From Alteromonas sp. KUL42 (lineage in GTDB: Bacteria > Pseudomonadota > Gammaproteobacteria > Enterobacterales > Alteromonadaceae), in NCBI RefSeq assembly GCF_006538325.1, contig NZ_BJKK01000006.1, forward strand, positions 124,001 through 188,000: 64,000 nt of DNA, read 5' to 3'. The notes under the pieces were generated by a model that was not told the origin of the DNA, searched no databases, and saw only the letters and a list, made by a program, of their open reading frames with translations. Position 1 is the stretch's first letter; every line of letters begins with the position of its first letter. The position numbers and the translations under genes are program-made. This document shows, in pieces, positions 26,529 through 36,869 of this stretch.

Positions 26529-28013
26529 TTAGCTACAACGAATGCGTTCGACAGCGTGCTTCCATCCTTCGTAAGCATGGTCGCGTTGTTGTTTTGTTAG
26601 GCGTGGAGTGAAAACGCTATCACGCTTCCAACAAGCGGTAAGTTCGTCGATAGAATGGAATACACCTGCTTTAAGGCCAGCTAAAAACGCCGCACCAAGA
26701 GCAGTTGTTTCGGTAATTTCTGGCCGTTCAACTTCTGCACCTAAAATGTCGGATAGGAACCCCATTACCCAGTCATTGCGTGACATACCCCCATCTACGC
26801 GAATAGTCGTAGGCCTAGCGCCGTCACTTTCCATAGCCTTTTGAAGATCTTTGGTTTGATAGCAAACAGACTGTAAGCCAGCCGCGACTATTTCGCTGAT
26901 GCCGGTATCTCTGGTCAAACCCAATATGGCACCGCGTGCGTCAGGGTCCCAGTATGGGGCGCCTAACCCTGTAAACGCGGGTACTAAAAATACGCCATTG
27001 TCTTGACGAGCCCGTTGGGCTAATGCTTCGGTTTCTGCTGCATCATCAATGAGCTTAAGGCCATCGCGCAACCATTGCACAGTGGCTCCAGCCATAAAAA
27101 TACTGCCTTCAAGTGCGTAGGTTGTTTTTCCATCTAGGCGGTATCCAACTGTGGTTAGTAGCCTGTTTTTGGATTGTAGTGGCGCATTACCGGTGTTCAA
27201 AATCATAAAGCAGCCCGTGCCATACGTGCTTTTAGCCATACCTTTTTCGAAACATGCTTGTCCAACCAAAGCTGATTGCTGATCACCAGCAACACCGTAT
27301 ATAGGAAGTGATGTACCTATAATGCTATTATCAATAGTGCCAAAATCGGCTGCGCAGTCCATCACTTCAGGTAACATTGATTTAGGAATATTAAAGGTAC
27401 TCAGTAACTTCTCATCCCAACATTGCTTATTTATATCGAATAGCATTGTACGCGATGCATTTGTAGCATCAGTTTTATGAGATTTGCCACCCGTTAAACG
27501 CCAAATAAGGAAGGTATCAACCGTACCAAAAAGCAATTCGCCTTTTTCCGCTTGCTCTCTTGCGCCTTCAACATTATCTAGTATCCACGCCACTTTAGTT
27601 GCAGAAAAATAGGGGTCAAGTAATAACCCGGTGGTTGCCGTAATATGATCAACCAAATCTGAATTGTTACTCAATTCTCTGCAAAGTTGAGATGTGCGTC
27701 TATCTTGCCAAACAATGGCTGGATAAACTGGCTTGCCGGTTGATTTTTCCCATACCAGTGTGGTTTCGCGCTGATTCGTAATGCCTATTGCAGCAACATC
27801 ATTAACTGAAACGTCACTGTTCTCAAAAACGTTCTTTAATGTGGTGATTACGCTTTCCCAGATTTCTTCAGGATCATGCTCAACCCAACCATCACTAGGG
27901 TACTTCTGCGAAAATTCTTGTTGCGCAATTGCTTCAATGTTTCCTTTTGGGGAAAAAATAATACTACGCGAGCTGGTTGTGCCCTGATCAATGGCAAGAA
28001 TATGTTGTCCCAT
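26529..28013 (-). CDS. glpK: glycerol kinase
   Basis: GlpK phosphorylates glycerol to sn-glycerol-3-phosphate and traps it in the cell. The 494-residue FGGY-family protein has [14 protein letters not shown] (ATP loop 1), GITNQRETT with the substrate Arg, [21 protein letters not shown], and the C-terminal [16 protein letters not shown] and [10 protein letters not shown]. Length is typical (E. coli 502). AGGAG stands 9 bases before the ATG. It is divergent from glpR across a spacer with a GlpR-type operator. No glpF facilitator is in the window. Confidence 0.96.
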   Translation of the reverse strand: MGQHILAIDQGTTSSRSIIFSPKGNIEAIAQQEFSQKYPSDGWVEHDPEEIWESVITTLKNVFENSDVSVNDVAAIGITNQRETTLVWEKSTGKPVYPAIVWQDRRTSQLCRELSNNSDLVDHITATTGLLLDPYFSATKVAWILDNVEGAREQAEKGELLFGTVDTFLIWRLTGGKSHKTDATNASRTMLFDINKQCWDEKLLSTFNIPKSMLPEVMDCAADFGTIDNSIIGTSLPIYGVAGDQQSALVGQACFEKGMAKSTYGTGCFMILNTGNAPLQSKNRLLTTVGYRLDGKTTYALEGSIFMAGATVQWLRDGLKLIDDAAETEALAQRARQDNGVFLVPAFTGLGAPYWDPDARGAILGLTRDTGISEIVAAGLQSVCYQTKDLQKAMESDGARPTTIRVDGGMSRNDWVMGFLSDILGAEVERPEITETTALGAAFLAGLKAGVFHSIDELTACWKRDSVFTPRLTKQQRDHAYEGWKHAVERIRCS

Positions 28014-28077
28014 GACGTCACTCCTGAAGGTAATTTGGATAGAGTTTGCATCATTTACAGTAGATTAACAACGCTAT

Positions 28078-28095
28078 ATTTTCGTAAACGAACAT
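28078..28095. promoter_or_regulatory. GlpR-type operator between glpK and glpR
   Basis: ATTTTCGTAAACGAACAT: right half CGAACAT matches the E. coli GlpR half-site exactly and the left half ATTTTCG differs by one base from ATGTTCG. It lies 65 bases before the glpK start and 83 before glpR, so it could control both. Assignment rests on similarity to the known GlpR consensus and on gene context. Confidence 0.65.
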
Positions 28096-28177
28096 TTTGG
28101 TTTTCGAATTGACGTGGGAAGTTGGAAAATATCCACGTATACTAAACAGATGGACAAATGTGATGTACGAGATTTTT

Positions 28178-28936
28178 ATGAACCAAGCACAGAGACACGA
28201 AAAAATTGTTGGGCTTATTAAACAACATGGCTTTATGTCTATTGATGATTTGGTTTCTACTTGCAACGTAACGCCGCAAACTATTCGTCGCGATCTTAAT
28301 CAGCTTGCAGATAATGGTGTACTCAGTCGTTATCACGGCGGCGCTGGGCTTAACAAGAGTTGGGAAAATACGCCCTACCAAGAGCGCAAAACACAAAACA
28401 GCCAGGTTAAAGAGAAAATTGCGGAAGCCGTGGCTGCAATGATCCCAGATGGCGCATCACTTTTTATCAATATTGGTACAACAACGGAGATGATTGCTAC
28501 CAAATTGCTTAATCACAAAAACTTACACGTGGTAACTAATAATATCCATGTGGCCACTATATTGTCCGCAAAAGAAGACTTCTCTGTAATCATCGCAGCA
28601 GGTGAAGTGCGCTATCGCGACGGGGGTATTATTGGTGAGGCGACTTGTGATTTCATCAGTCAGTTTAGAATGGACTACGGTATTATTGGCATCAGTGGTA
28701 TTAGCGCAGATGGGGCACTTTTAGACTTTGATTTTAGAGAAGTAAAAGTCTCACAGGCCATTTTGGAACATACTCAGCATGTTATTTTAGCCGCAGATTA
28801 CAGTAAGTTTGAGCGTCGTGCGATGGTCGAACAAGGCCATATATCTCAAGTGGACTGCCTTGTATGCGATAAAACACCCCCTCCTAGTATTAACAAGATT
28901 ATTGAAGACAACAATATCACCTTCGTCAAAGCGTAG
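28178..28936 (+). CDS. glpR: glycerol-3-phosphate regulon repressor, DeoR family
   Basis: 252 residues from ATG 28178 (MNQAQRHEKIVGLIKQHGF), which lines up with the N-terminus of E. coli GlpR; in-frame starts at 28163 and 28097 would add residues with no counterpart. The DeoR helix-turn-helix is VTPQTIRRDLNQLADNG (near residue 29), followed by RYHGGAGL and the sugar-phosphate-binding half with GTTTEMIA, VTNNIHVA, RDGGIIGEATCDFISQFRMD and IGISGISADG. In the family, glycerol-3-phosphate binding releases the protein from glp operators. It sits between its probable targets glpK and glpD. Confidence 0.95.
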   Translation: MNQAQRHEKIVGLIKQHGFMSIDDLVSTCNVTPQTIRRDLNQLADNGVLSRYHGGAGLNKSWENTPYQERKTQNSQVKEKIAEAVAAMIPDGASLFINIGTTTEMIATKLLNHKNLHVVTNNIHVATILSAKEDFSVIIAAGEVRYRDGGIIGEATCDFISQFRMDYGIIGISGISADGALLDFDFREVKVSQAILEHTQHVILAADYSKFERRAMVEQGHISQVDCLVCDKTPPPSINKIIEDNNITFVKA

Positions 28937-29003
28937 GTGTTCCACTTTCAAAAAGTATACTGCTCAAAGGTAGGCTAAACCCTGCTGATATCAAATAATA
29001 TTT

Positions 29004-29062
29004 ATACCAATCCGCATAGATAACTGCCCACTCAGAAGGTAATTATCTGTGCGGACTGGTAT
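29004..29062. repeat. palindromic intergenic repeat (MITE-like)
   Basis: Long imperfect inverted repeat. The left arm is ATACCAATCCGCATAGATAA (29004-29023). The right arm (29043-29062) is TTATCTGTGCGGACTGGTAT. Eighteen of 20 positions pair around a 19-base loop. Short elements starting ATACCAATCCGCAT- are scattered in Alteromonadales genomes as I recall; here one lies between glpR and glpD. It would fold in RNA and could end or stabilise the glpR transcript. Confidence 0.75.
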
Positions 29063-29135
29063 TACGGCACTCTAAATCTGTTTATGCACTTCATGGTCAA
29101 GTGATATTTCATTCTACTGCTTAAACTACCTCTCT

Positions 29136-29195
29136 ATGTTCGTTTTTGTTCGTTTTGTGTTGACATGCTTTCTTTTTGGTTGTCAAATGTACAAT
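29136..29195 (+). promoter_or_regulatory. glpD promoter with GlpR half-sites
   Basis: ATGTTCG at 29136-29142 is a consensus GlpR half-site; a second GTTCG follows at 29148-29152 in direct orientation (GTTCGTTTTTGTTCGTTTTG). TTGACA at 29160-29165 is a consensus -35. The -10 is uncertain: TCAAAT at 29183 has 17-base spacing but poor match, while TACAAT at 29190 has a good match but 24-base spacing. Confidence 0.5.
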
Positions 29196-29223
29196 ATATT
29201 GAAAGGCCAACAAGGGGCATAGA

Positions 29224-30759
29224 ATGGGTCAAAGTAATCATACTGACAAAGTAGTCGACGTTTTAGTGGTCGGCGGTGGTGTTAATGGCGTTGGCGTAGC
29301 GCTTGATGCCGCTGGTAGAGGTTTGTCGGTTGTACTATGTGAAAAAGGTGACTTAGCTGGGGCCACGTCATCGTCTAGTAGCAAGCTCATTCATGGCGGT
29401 TTGCGCTATCTAGAACATTATGAATTTCGACTAGTGAAAGAGGCATTAGCAGAACGAGAAGTCTTGTTGAAAAAAGCGCCCCACATCATGTGGCCTTTGC
29501 GTTTCAGGCTTCCACATCAGAAACATTTACGCCCAGCTTGGATGATCCGCATTGGCCTTTTCCTCTATGACTCGCTTGCGAAAAGAAACATGTTACCTCG
29601 TTCACGTAAACTCTCTACATCACCCGATGGCCCGCTAGTTAGTGACATTTCAACATGTTTTGAATACTCAGACGGTTGGGTAGATGATGCGCGTTTAGTG
29701 GTTCTCAATGCAATTGCTGCGCAGGAGCAAGGCGCCGAAATTCACACTCGAACTGAATGCATTCAGGCTGAGAAAGATGAGAATACATGGTTAGTAACTT
29801 TAAAGAGTCACGAAGGGAAAACGTTTACCGTTCGTGCTAAATCTATTGTAAATGCGGCAGGGCCTTGGGCAGTTTCCTTCTTGGACAGACTAGTAAATAT
29901 GGATAACCCAAATGCTATGCGCATGGTCAAGGGCAGCCATTTCATTGTGCCAAAATTGTATGACTCTCAGGAGGCGTACATTCTTCAGAATAAGGATGGT
30001 CGTATTGTTTTCGTTATTCCATATGAAGGTGATTTTTCATTAGTGGGAACCACGGATGAAGATTTCGTTGGTAACCCATCAGATGCAAGAATCTCAGAGG
30101 CGGAAACGGATTATCTGATTGACGTGGTGAATACGTACTTTAAGTCTAAGGTTTCTCGTGATGACATTGTTCACAGCTACAGTGGTGTTAGACCGTTACT
30201 TGAAGAGAAAAATGCCTCTGCGCAAGAACTAACGCGAGACTATAAAGTGGAGCTGGCAGGAAGCAAAGGTTCCCCAGTGTTACTCAATATTTTTGGTGGA
30301 AAAATTACTACTTATCGCAAGCTAGCAGAGCACGCGGTAGACAAACTAGTTACCTGCTTCCCACGAGCGAAAAGGGCATGGACAAAAGAAGCACCGTTGC
30401 CTGGTGGCACGTTTACTAGTCAAACTGAGCTAGTTGCAAAGTTAACCAGTGAGTTTCCGTGGTTAGGAGAATCACTTGCCCAGCGCTATACCAGACAATA
30501 CGGTCTTTTATGCTATAAGTTTCTTAAAGGCGCTACTTCACTTGATGCTTTAGGGAAGGACTTTGGTGCGAGTCTGTTTAAAGCCGAAGTGGACTATCTC
30601 ATAGTGCATGAGTGGGCCATGTCTCTTGACGATGTTATTTGGCGCAGAACTAAACATGGTTTGCGACTCAGCGACATACAGAAAAGTGAACTGAAAGCGT
30701 ATATTGAAAGCGTTGTTTACGGTGATGTTATAAACGAAGAAAACAGAGCAACTGCATAA
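29224..30759 (+). CDS. glpD: aerobic glycerol-3-phosphate dehydrogenase
   Basis: GlpD oxidises glycerol-3-phosphate to dihydroxyacetone phosphate at the inner membrane and passes electrons to quinone via FAD. The 511-residue protein shows the FAD-binding VDVLVVGGGVNGVGVALDAA at residues 12-31, then SSSSSKLIHGGLRYLEHYEFRLV split by one turn, TTDEDF and YSGVRPLL in the substrate domain, and a C-terminal helical cap. Length matches E. coli GlpD (501). ATG 29224 follows AAGGGGC. With glpK it completes the glycerol route; GlpR sites precede both. Confidence 0.95.
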   Translation: MGQSNHTDKVVDVLVVGGGVNGVGVALDAAGRGLSVVLCEKGDLAGATSSSSSKLIHGGLRYLEHYEFRLVKEALAEREVLLKKAPHIMWPLRFRLPHQKHLRPAWMIRIGLFLYDSLAKRNMLPRSRKLSTSPDGPLVSDISTCFEYSDGWVDDARLVVLNAIAAQEQGAEIHTRTECIQAEKDENTWLVTLKSHEGKTFTVRAKSIVNAAGPWAVSFLDRLVNMDNPNAMRMVKGSHFIVPKLYDSQEAYILQNKDGRIVFVIPYEGDFSLVGTTDEDFVGNPSDARISEAETDYLIDVVNTYFKSKVSRDDIVHSYSGVRPLLEEKNASAQELTRDYKVELAGSKGSPVLLNIFGGKITTYRKLAEHAVDKLVTCFPRAKRAWTKEAPLPGGTFTSQTELVAKLTSEFPWLGESLAQRYTRQYGLLCYKFLKGATSLDALGKDFGASLFKAEVDYLIVHEWAMSLDDVIWRRTKHGLRLSDIQKSELKAYIESVVYGDVINEENRATA

Positions 30760-30773
30760 CGGACTCCCTGAGC

Positions 30774-31376
30774 ATGGATGTGAAGATGGACGCGAATAAA
30801 AGCAAAGTACTAAATGCCAATAAACGGCAAATAGTGCTTATTCGTCATGGGCGACCGAAGTCTGCTCATAATGAGTTCGTTAATGCAGTTAATTACAAGA
30901 AGTGGGTTCACGATTATGATAGGTCTGCACTCGACCCAAATAGTCTTCCTCATGAAAAGGTCAACTTAGATTCGAGTTACATCATCGTCAGCCCTTTATT
31001 ACGCGCAAAGTTATCAGCACAAAAATACGGTGTAATGCGAGTCGACGAGTATTGTGAATACCTAAAAGAGATGGATATTCCTTACTATAAGGTGCCATTT
31101 ATCTCGCTTAGAGCATGGCAATGGGTTGTTGTCAGCCGATTTCTATGGTTTCTGGGAGTCAAAGGGCATTTTGAGAGTTTTAAAGAAGCCAAGAGGCGTG
31201 TTGTTAAACTCGCAGACCACGTAGAAAGCTTAGGTGAGCATCACCAAAGAATTATTTTGTTTGGTCACGGAATGATTCACTACTTCACGCGAAAGGAACT
31301 CATAAAAAGAGGGTGGCTTTTAACCCAAAAGAATAGCGATTTTTGGGGTATTACCTCATTAGAAAGCAATGAATGA
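30774..31376 (+). CDS. histidine phosphatase (phosphoglycerate-mutase-like) family protein
   Basis: 200 residues. IVLIRHGRPKS near residue 22 is the catalytic RHG motif with the phospho-accepting His; VSPLLRAKLSAQ resembles the SxLxRAxxTA element, and LFGHGMIHYF near residue 164 supplies the second catalytic His. Substrate is not evident. ATG 30774 begins 14 bases after glpD, so it may be read with glpD. A second ATG three codons on (MDANKSK) is an alternative start. Confidence 0.8.
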   Translation: MDVKMDANKSKVLNANKRQIVLIRHGRPKSAHNEFVNAVNYKKWVHDYDRSALDPNSLPHEKVNLDSSYIIVSPLLRAKLSAQKYGVMRVDEYCEYLKEMDIPYYKVPFISLRAWQWVVVSRFLWFLGVKGHFESFKEAKRRVVKLADHVESLGEHHQRIILFGHGMIHYFTRKELIKRGWLLTQKNSDFWGITSLESNE

Positions 31377-31472
31377 CAAGAAGGTGTCTTAACATTTTCT
31401 TTATATTTCAAATAGACGGCCGATACTTAAAGTACCACTATAATAAAGCATGTTGGTATTTGGAAAATAGTA

Positions 31473-31979
31473 ATGAGCCGCATACAAAAAGACCCTTTTA
31501 CACTGATTAACGTCATCAAAGTGATGGTGGTCGTAGGTTTTGCTATTGTCTTAGGCGTATTAATTAACTATTTCCACACTGATGAAAGTGACACGACCGA
31601 ACAGGCCTTCAAGCAGAAAGTTAATACGTTCAAAAATCACGTCAGTACAGCGCATTGGCAGTGGAAAGTGCAACAGCCTACGTCCATGATAATGTTGGTA
31701 CATTACAATGATACTGGAAAGGAAATAAACCGAAAGCCGGTACGCATGAATCACAATGGGTGGCCCGCTATCGACCACACCGATGAAGGGTGCGAAAAAG
31801 TGTGGACATCTCTTGTTGCTGCTCCTTTGATGGTAGACGGTTTTAGGGTGCATTCGCGATATTACGTTATAGACTCAGAAAGTGACGACAGTGAATACGG
31901 GTGTCGTTATAGCTTGAGTAGCGGTGCATTCTTTGATTACTTTCCTGAAACAGGCGAGACCAGCGAATTGGTGTGGTAA
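31473..31979 (+). CDS. single-span membrane protein resembling MshF
   Basis: 168 residues: a short cytoplasmic N-terminus, one membrane helix (about 12-30, VIKVMVVVGFAIVLGVLI) and a periplasmic domain with two Cys (GCEKVW and GCRYS) that could pair. The pattern W-x-W near 62, MNHNGWPAI, C-xx-VW and a C-terminal FDYFPETGE resembles MshF proteins of MSHA type IV pilus loci and minor pilins. In Vibrio the MSHA locus lies between ssb and mreB; here mreB is the next gene, supporting the idea of a leftover MSHA-type gene, although no other msh gene is present. Identification is tentative. Confidence 0.5.
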   Translation: MSRIQKDPFTLINVIKVMVVVGFAIVLGVLINYFHTDESDTTEQAFKQKVNTFKNHVSTAHWQWKVQQPTSMIMLVHYNDTGKEINRKPVRMNHNGWPAIDHTDEGCEKVWTSLVAAPLMVDGFRVHSRYYVIDSESDDSEYGCRYSLSSGAFFDYFPETGETSELVW

Positions 31980-33331
<1,352 letters not shown>

Positions 33332-33337
33332 GCAGGA

Positions 33338-33362
33338 AAGGCAACCATAAGGTTGCCTTATT
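33338..33362 (+). terminator. hairpin attenuator between mreB and mreC
   Basis: AAGGCAACC (33338-33346), loop ATAA, GGTTGCCTT (33351-33359), then ATTTG. It is a perfect 9-bp stem with a weak U tract, placed directly before the mreC start. Partial termination would keep MreB in excess over MreC/MreD. Confidence 0.7.
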
Positions 33363-33368
33363 TGTATC

Positions 33369-34259
33369 ATGGATACTATTTTTACCCGCGGTCCTTCCCT
33401 AAATAATCGACTTGCACTGGCATTGGTTTTGTCAGTAGTGCTTATTTTTGTAGATCACAAGCTAGATGGTTTCAAGTCAACACGCGTTTATCTCAATTCA
33501 TTGATGAGCCCACTTCAGTATATTGCCAATTTACCAGGCCTTATGCTAAACGAAAGCGCCCAGCGACTCACTTCACACGAACAGCTACTTGAAGAAAACA
33601 AAAAACTGAATGACCAATTGCTATTGATGAGCGAGAAGCTTCAACAATTTGATGTGATAGCTAAAGAGAACGATCAGTTAAGAGAGTTATTAGAAGCGCC
33701 GCTTCGTATTCAATCTCGTAAAGTTGTGGCTGAATTGATGGCTGTCGATAAGAACCCTTACAGCCAGCAAGTGGTAATCAACAAAGGTGCTATTGATGGT
33801 GTCTACTTGTCACAACCAGTGATTGATGAAGAGGGTATTGTTGGACAAGTGATGGAGGTCGGTTCAACAAATAGTAGAGTATTGCTTATCGCTGACGTAA
33901 CCCACGCAATACCTGTACGCTCTCTTAGAAATGATATTCGCTTTATTGCCACGGGTAGCGGTGCGATCAATGAACTGTATTTAGAGCACGTCCCTCACAG
34001 TGTGGATATTGTTGAGGGTGATACTCTAATATCATCTGGCTTAGGGAAAGTATTCCCTGAGGGCTACCCTGTCGCTAAAGTAACGCAAGTTATCAGAGAT
34101 GAAAGTCGCCCGTTTGCTCGCGTTATTGCTACTCCACTTGCCAATTTAGACAGGCTAAGGCATTTGTTACTGCTTTGGCACACGCAAGAAAATCAAAATA
34201 AAGCGGATGAAAGTGAAAATGGCAATGACGAGGACGTAGAAGGGGCGAATGATGCGTAA
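33369..34259 (+). CDS. mreC: rod-shape-determining protein MreC
   Basis: MreC links MreB to the periplasmic wall-synthesis enzymes. 296 residues: one membrane helix (about 15-30, LALALVLSVVLIFV), a coiled coil (about 65-110, EQLLEENKKLNDQLLLMSEKLQ in two pieces) and the beta-rich domain with VINKGAIDGVYLSQPVI and LLIADVTHAIPVR. The acidic C-terminal tail (ESENGNDEDVEG) is longer than needed for the fold. Its end overlaps the mreD start by 11 bases, implying coupling. Confidence 0.96.
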   Translation: MDTIFTRGPSLNNRLALALVLSVVLIFVDHKLDGFKSTRVYLNSLMSPLQYIANLPGLMLNESAQRLTSHEQLLEENKKLNDQLLLMSEKLQQFDVIAKENDQLRELLEAPLRIQSRKVVAELMAVDKNPYSQQVVINKGAIDGVYLSQPVIDEEGIVGQVMEVGSTNSRVLLIADVTHAIPVRSLRNDIRFIATGSGAINELYLEHVPHSVDIVEGDTLISSGLGKVFPEGYPVAKVTQVIRDESRPFARVIATPLANLDRLRHLLLLWHTQENQNKADESENGNDEDVEGANDA

Positions 34260-34728
34260 GCGTAACCTTGTTATTTGGATTAGTATCGCCATCGCTCTGG
34301 TACTTCAAATTGTGCCCTTGCCTATTCAGGTGGATGTATATCGCCCTGATTGGGTACTAGTGGTCATTGCCTATTGGAGTATGGCTTTACCACACCGGGT
34401 TAATGTGGGAGTGGCCTTTTTAACGGGTATTGCAATGGACGTACTAGTAGGTACGACCTTGGGTATTCACAGTTTAGGGTTCAGTATTTGCGTTTATATA
34501 CTTACCGCAAACTACCAGCGCTTGCGCAACTACTCTGTTTGGCAGCAAGCCATCATTATTGGCTTACTTTCTGCTCTTTATCATTTGCTGACGTTTTGGG
34601 TGCAGCATTTGTTAACTGACATTTACTTTCAAGTTGATTATCTATGGCCTGTAATCACTTCTATGGTGTTGTGGCCATGGGTATTTTGGTTACTGCGCCG
34701 CACGCGTAGACAGTTTTCCATTTATTGA
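34249..34728 (+). CDS. mreD: rod-shape-determining protein MreD
   Basis: 159 residues, nearly all hydrophobic, with five or so membrane helices, as in E. coli MreD (162). PDWVLVVIAYW and FLTGIAMDVLVGTTLGIHSLGF (in part) are typical. It overlaps mreC by 11 bases and precedes maf by 31. It acts with MreC and RodA/PBP2 in the elongasome. An ATG one codon later (34252) could be the actual start. Confidence 0.94.
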   Translation: MMRKRNLVIWISIAIALVLQIVPLPIQVDVYRPDWVLVVIAYWSMALPHRVNVGVAFLTGIAMDVLVGTTLGIHSLGFSICVYILTANYQRLRNYSVWQQAIIIGLLSALYHLLTFWVQHLLTDIYFQVDYLWPVITSMVLWPWVFWLLRRTRRQFSIY

Positions 34729-34759
34729 TTGCCCAGAAGTTACAGATAAAGGCTGAGTT

Positions 34760-35344
34760 ATGACAAAATCGGTAGTATTAGCTTCTGCCTCACCTAGGCG
34801 AACTGCTTTACTAAAGCAGATGAATATTAAACACCGTATTGTGCCCGCTGATATTGATGAGGCGCCGAGAAAGGATGAAACACCTGTGGCGCTGGTTGAG
34901 CGGCTAGCCGCTGAAAAGGCGCTGGCAGTGAAATCTGCACTTGAAGCATCAGGCGAGTTTGCCGATGATGATGTGATCTTAGCCAGTGATACGCTGATTG
35001 CGTTTAACGGCGAAAGTGTAGGCAAGCCCACCGATAAGAGTGATGCGCGGCGTATTTTGCGAATGCTATCAGGGAATACTCATGACGTACTTACGGCAAT
35101 CAGTGTGTTGGATAAAAATAATCAATGTACTGAAACAGTAGTCACACAGGTGACTTTTGCCGCATTGACTGATAACCAGATAGACGCATACTGGGATACT
35201 GGGGAACCCGCAGATAAAGCGGGAAGTTACGCCATCCAAGGTATTGGTGGTGAATTTGTGGTGTCGATTAATGGTAGTGCGAGCTCGGTTGTAGGCCTTC
35301 CGCTTTACGAAACCCGTCAATTACTTAATGCATTTGGAGTGTAG
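34760..35344 (+). CDS. maf: Maf-family nucleoside triphosphate pyrophosphatase (YhdE)
   Basis: 194 residues. ASASPRRTALLKQM at the N-terminus, DEAPRKDE, SDTLIAFNGESVGKPTD and DKAGSYAIQGIGGEF are the conserved Maf segments that bind the nucleotide and metal. The YhdE type hydrolyses dTTP/UTP and modified pyrimidine nucleotides to monophosphates. The gene ends 2 bases before rng and lies in the standard mreD-maf-rng order. The symbol yhdE is also used. Confidence 0.94.
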   Translation: MTKSVVLASASPRRTALLKQMNIKHRIVPADIDEAPRKDETPVALVERLAAEKALAVKSALEASGEFADDDVILASDTLIAFNGESVGKPTDKSDARRILRMLSGNTHDVLTAISVLDKNNQCTETVVTQVTFAALTDNQIDAYWDTGEPADKAGSYAIQGIGGEFVVSINGSASSVVGLPLYETRQLLNAFGV

Positions 35345-35346
35345 TT

Positions 35347-36813
35347 GTGAGTGCTGAATTGCTAATTAACGTTACGCCATCCGAATCGAGAGTGGCGCTT
35401 ATTGAAAATGGGATTTTGCAAGAGATCCACGTTGAGCGTCATACTAAGCGAGGTCTTGTTGGTAATATCTACCGCGGCAAAGTAAGTCGTGTGCTACCTG
35501 GAATGCAGGCAGCCTTCGTGGATATTGGTTTAGAGAAAGCAGCCTTTCTGCACGCTTCAGATATTGTCATTCACAATGAAATCGCAGAAGAAGTGTCGGC
35601 TAGTCATATACAAAAGCAAGATATACGTGAATTGGTACGCGATGGACAAGATATTGTCGTGCAAGTTGTAAAAGATCCCATTGGTACAAAAGGCGCACGC
35701 TTAACTACAGATATTACCATTCCAAGTCGCTATCTAGTATTTATGCCTTCGGTAACGCACGTGGGAGTATCCCAACGCATTGAAGAAGAGGCCGAGCGTG
35801 AGCGTTTAAAAACACTGGTTCAAGAGTTCTGTGATGAAAATGGCGGGTTCATATTGCGCACCGCTGCTGAAGGTGTCGGCACCAATGAACTGCAATCTGA
35901 TGCGGCCTTCTTACGGCGCTTGTGGGACAAAATTCAGTCGCGAATGAAAAAGCGCAAGTCGAATGTACTTTACGAAGACCTACCGCTCGCTAGACGTGTA
36001 CTTCGCGACTTCGTGGGAACTGAGTTAGATCGCATTCGAATTGACTCAAAATTATCGTTTCAAGAGTTGCATCAGTTTACGAAAGAATACGTGCCGGAAA
36101 TGAACGGGAAATTGGAATATTACACCGGTGATCGGCCAATTTTCGATTTGTACGATGTGGAGAATGAGGCACAACGAGCACTAGAAAGGCGTGTTGACCT
36201 TAAATCTGGCGGTTATCTTATTATTGACCAAACAGAAGCGATGACCACTATTGATATTAATACTGGCGCGTTTGTAGGTCATCGTAACTTAGAAGAAACT
36301 ATCTTCAATACTAATACAGAAGCCACACAGGCTATCGCGCGCCAATTAAGGCTGCGCAACTTAGGTGGAATGATCCTCATCGACTTTATCGATATGATTG
36401 AACCAGATCACAAAAGGAGGGTCTTACATTCACTAGAAGTAGCGACGAACAAGGATAGAGCCAAAATAAATATTCACGGTTTTACTGCTTTGGGGTTAAT
36501 TGAAATGACCCGTAAACGCACCCGTGAAAGTATCGAGCACATCTTGTGTGGCGAATGCCCTGTATGTAAGGGCCGTGGTACAGTAAAAACCATTGAAACC
36601 ATTTGCTTTGAAATTATGCGTGAAATCGTTCGAGTTAATCGAGCTTACGACGCTGATAAGTTTGTGGTTTATGCCTCACCAAAGGTTGTTGAAGCCCTAA
36701 TGGGTGAAGAGTCTCACATGCTGGCCGAGTTGGAAGTGTTTGTGTCGAAACAAATTAAGGTACAAACAGAAACTTTGTATAATCAGGACAAGTACGACGT
36801 CGTCATGATGTAG
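35347..36813 (+). CDS. rng: ribonuclease G
   Basis: RNase G matures the 5' end of 16S rRNA and degrades some mRNAs. 488 residues from GTG 35347 (E. coli 489). The S1 domain (GLVGNIYRGKVSRVLPGMQ onwards, residues 35-125) is followed by the RNase H-like and DNase I-like parts with the metal Asp residues in TIDINTGAF and ILIDFIDM, and the Zn-link CGECPVCKG near residue 402. No long C-terminal scaffold is present, which distinguishes it from RNase E. Tightly spaced after maf. Confidence 0.97.
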   Translation: MSAELLINVTPSESRVALIENGILQEIHVERHTKRGLVGNIYRGKVSRVLPGMQAAFVDIGLEKAAFLHASDIVIHNEIAEEVSASHIQKQDIRELVRDGQDIVVQVVKDPIGTKGARLTTDITIPSRYLVFMPSVTHVGVSQRIEEEAERERLKTLVQEFCDENGGFILRTAAEGVGTNELQSDAAFLRRLWDKIQSRMKKRKSNVLYEDLPLARRVLRDFVGTELDRIRIDSKLSFQELHQFTKEYVPEMNGKLEYYTGDRPIFDLYDVENEAQRALERRVDLKSGGYLIIDQTEAMTTIDINTGAFVGHRNLEETIFNTNTEATQAIARQLRLRNLGGMILIDFIDMIEPDHKRRVLHSLEVATNKDRAKINIHGFTALGLIEMTRKRTRESIEHILCGECPVCKGRGTVKTIETICFEIMREIVRVNRAYDADKFVVYASPKVVEALMGEESHMLAELEVFVSKQIKVQTETLYNQDKYDVVMM

Positions 36814-36869
36814 TGCCTTAACAGTTGTAAAGGCATTGATTTCAAAGGCACAGATTCTTAAGGCATAGT

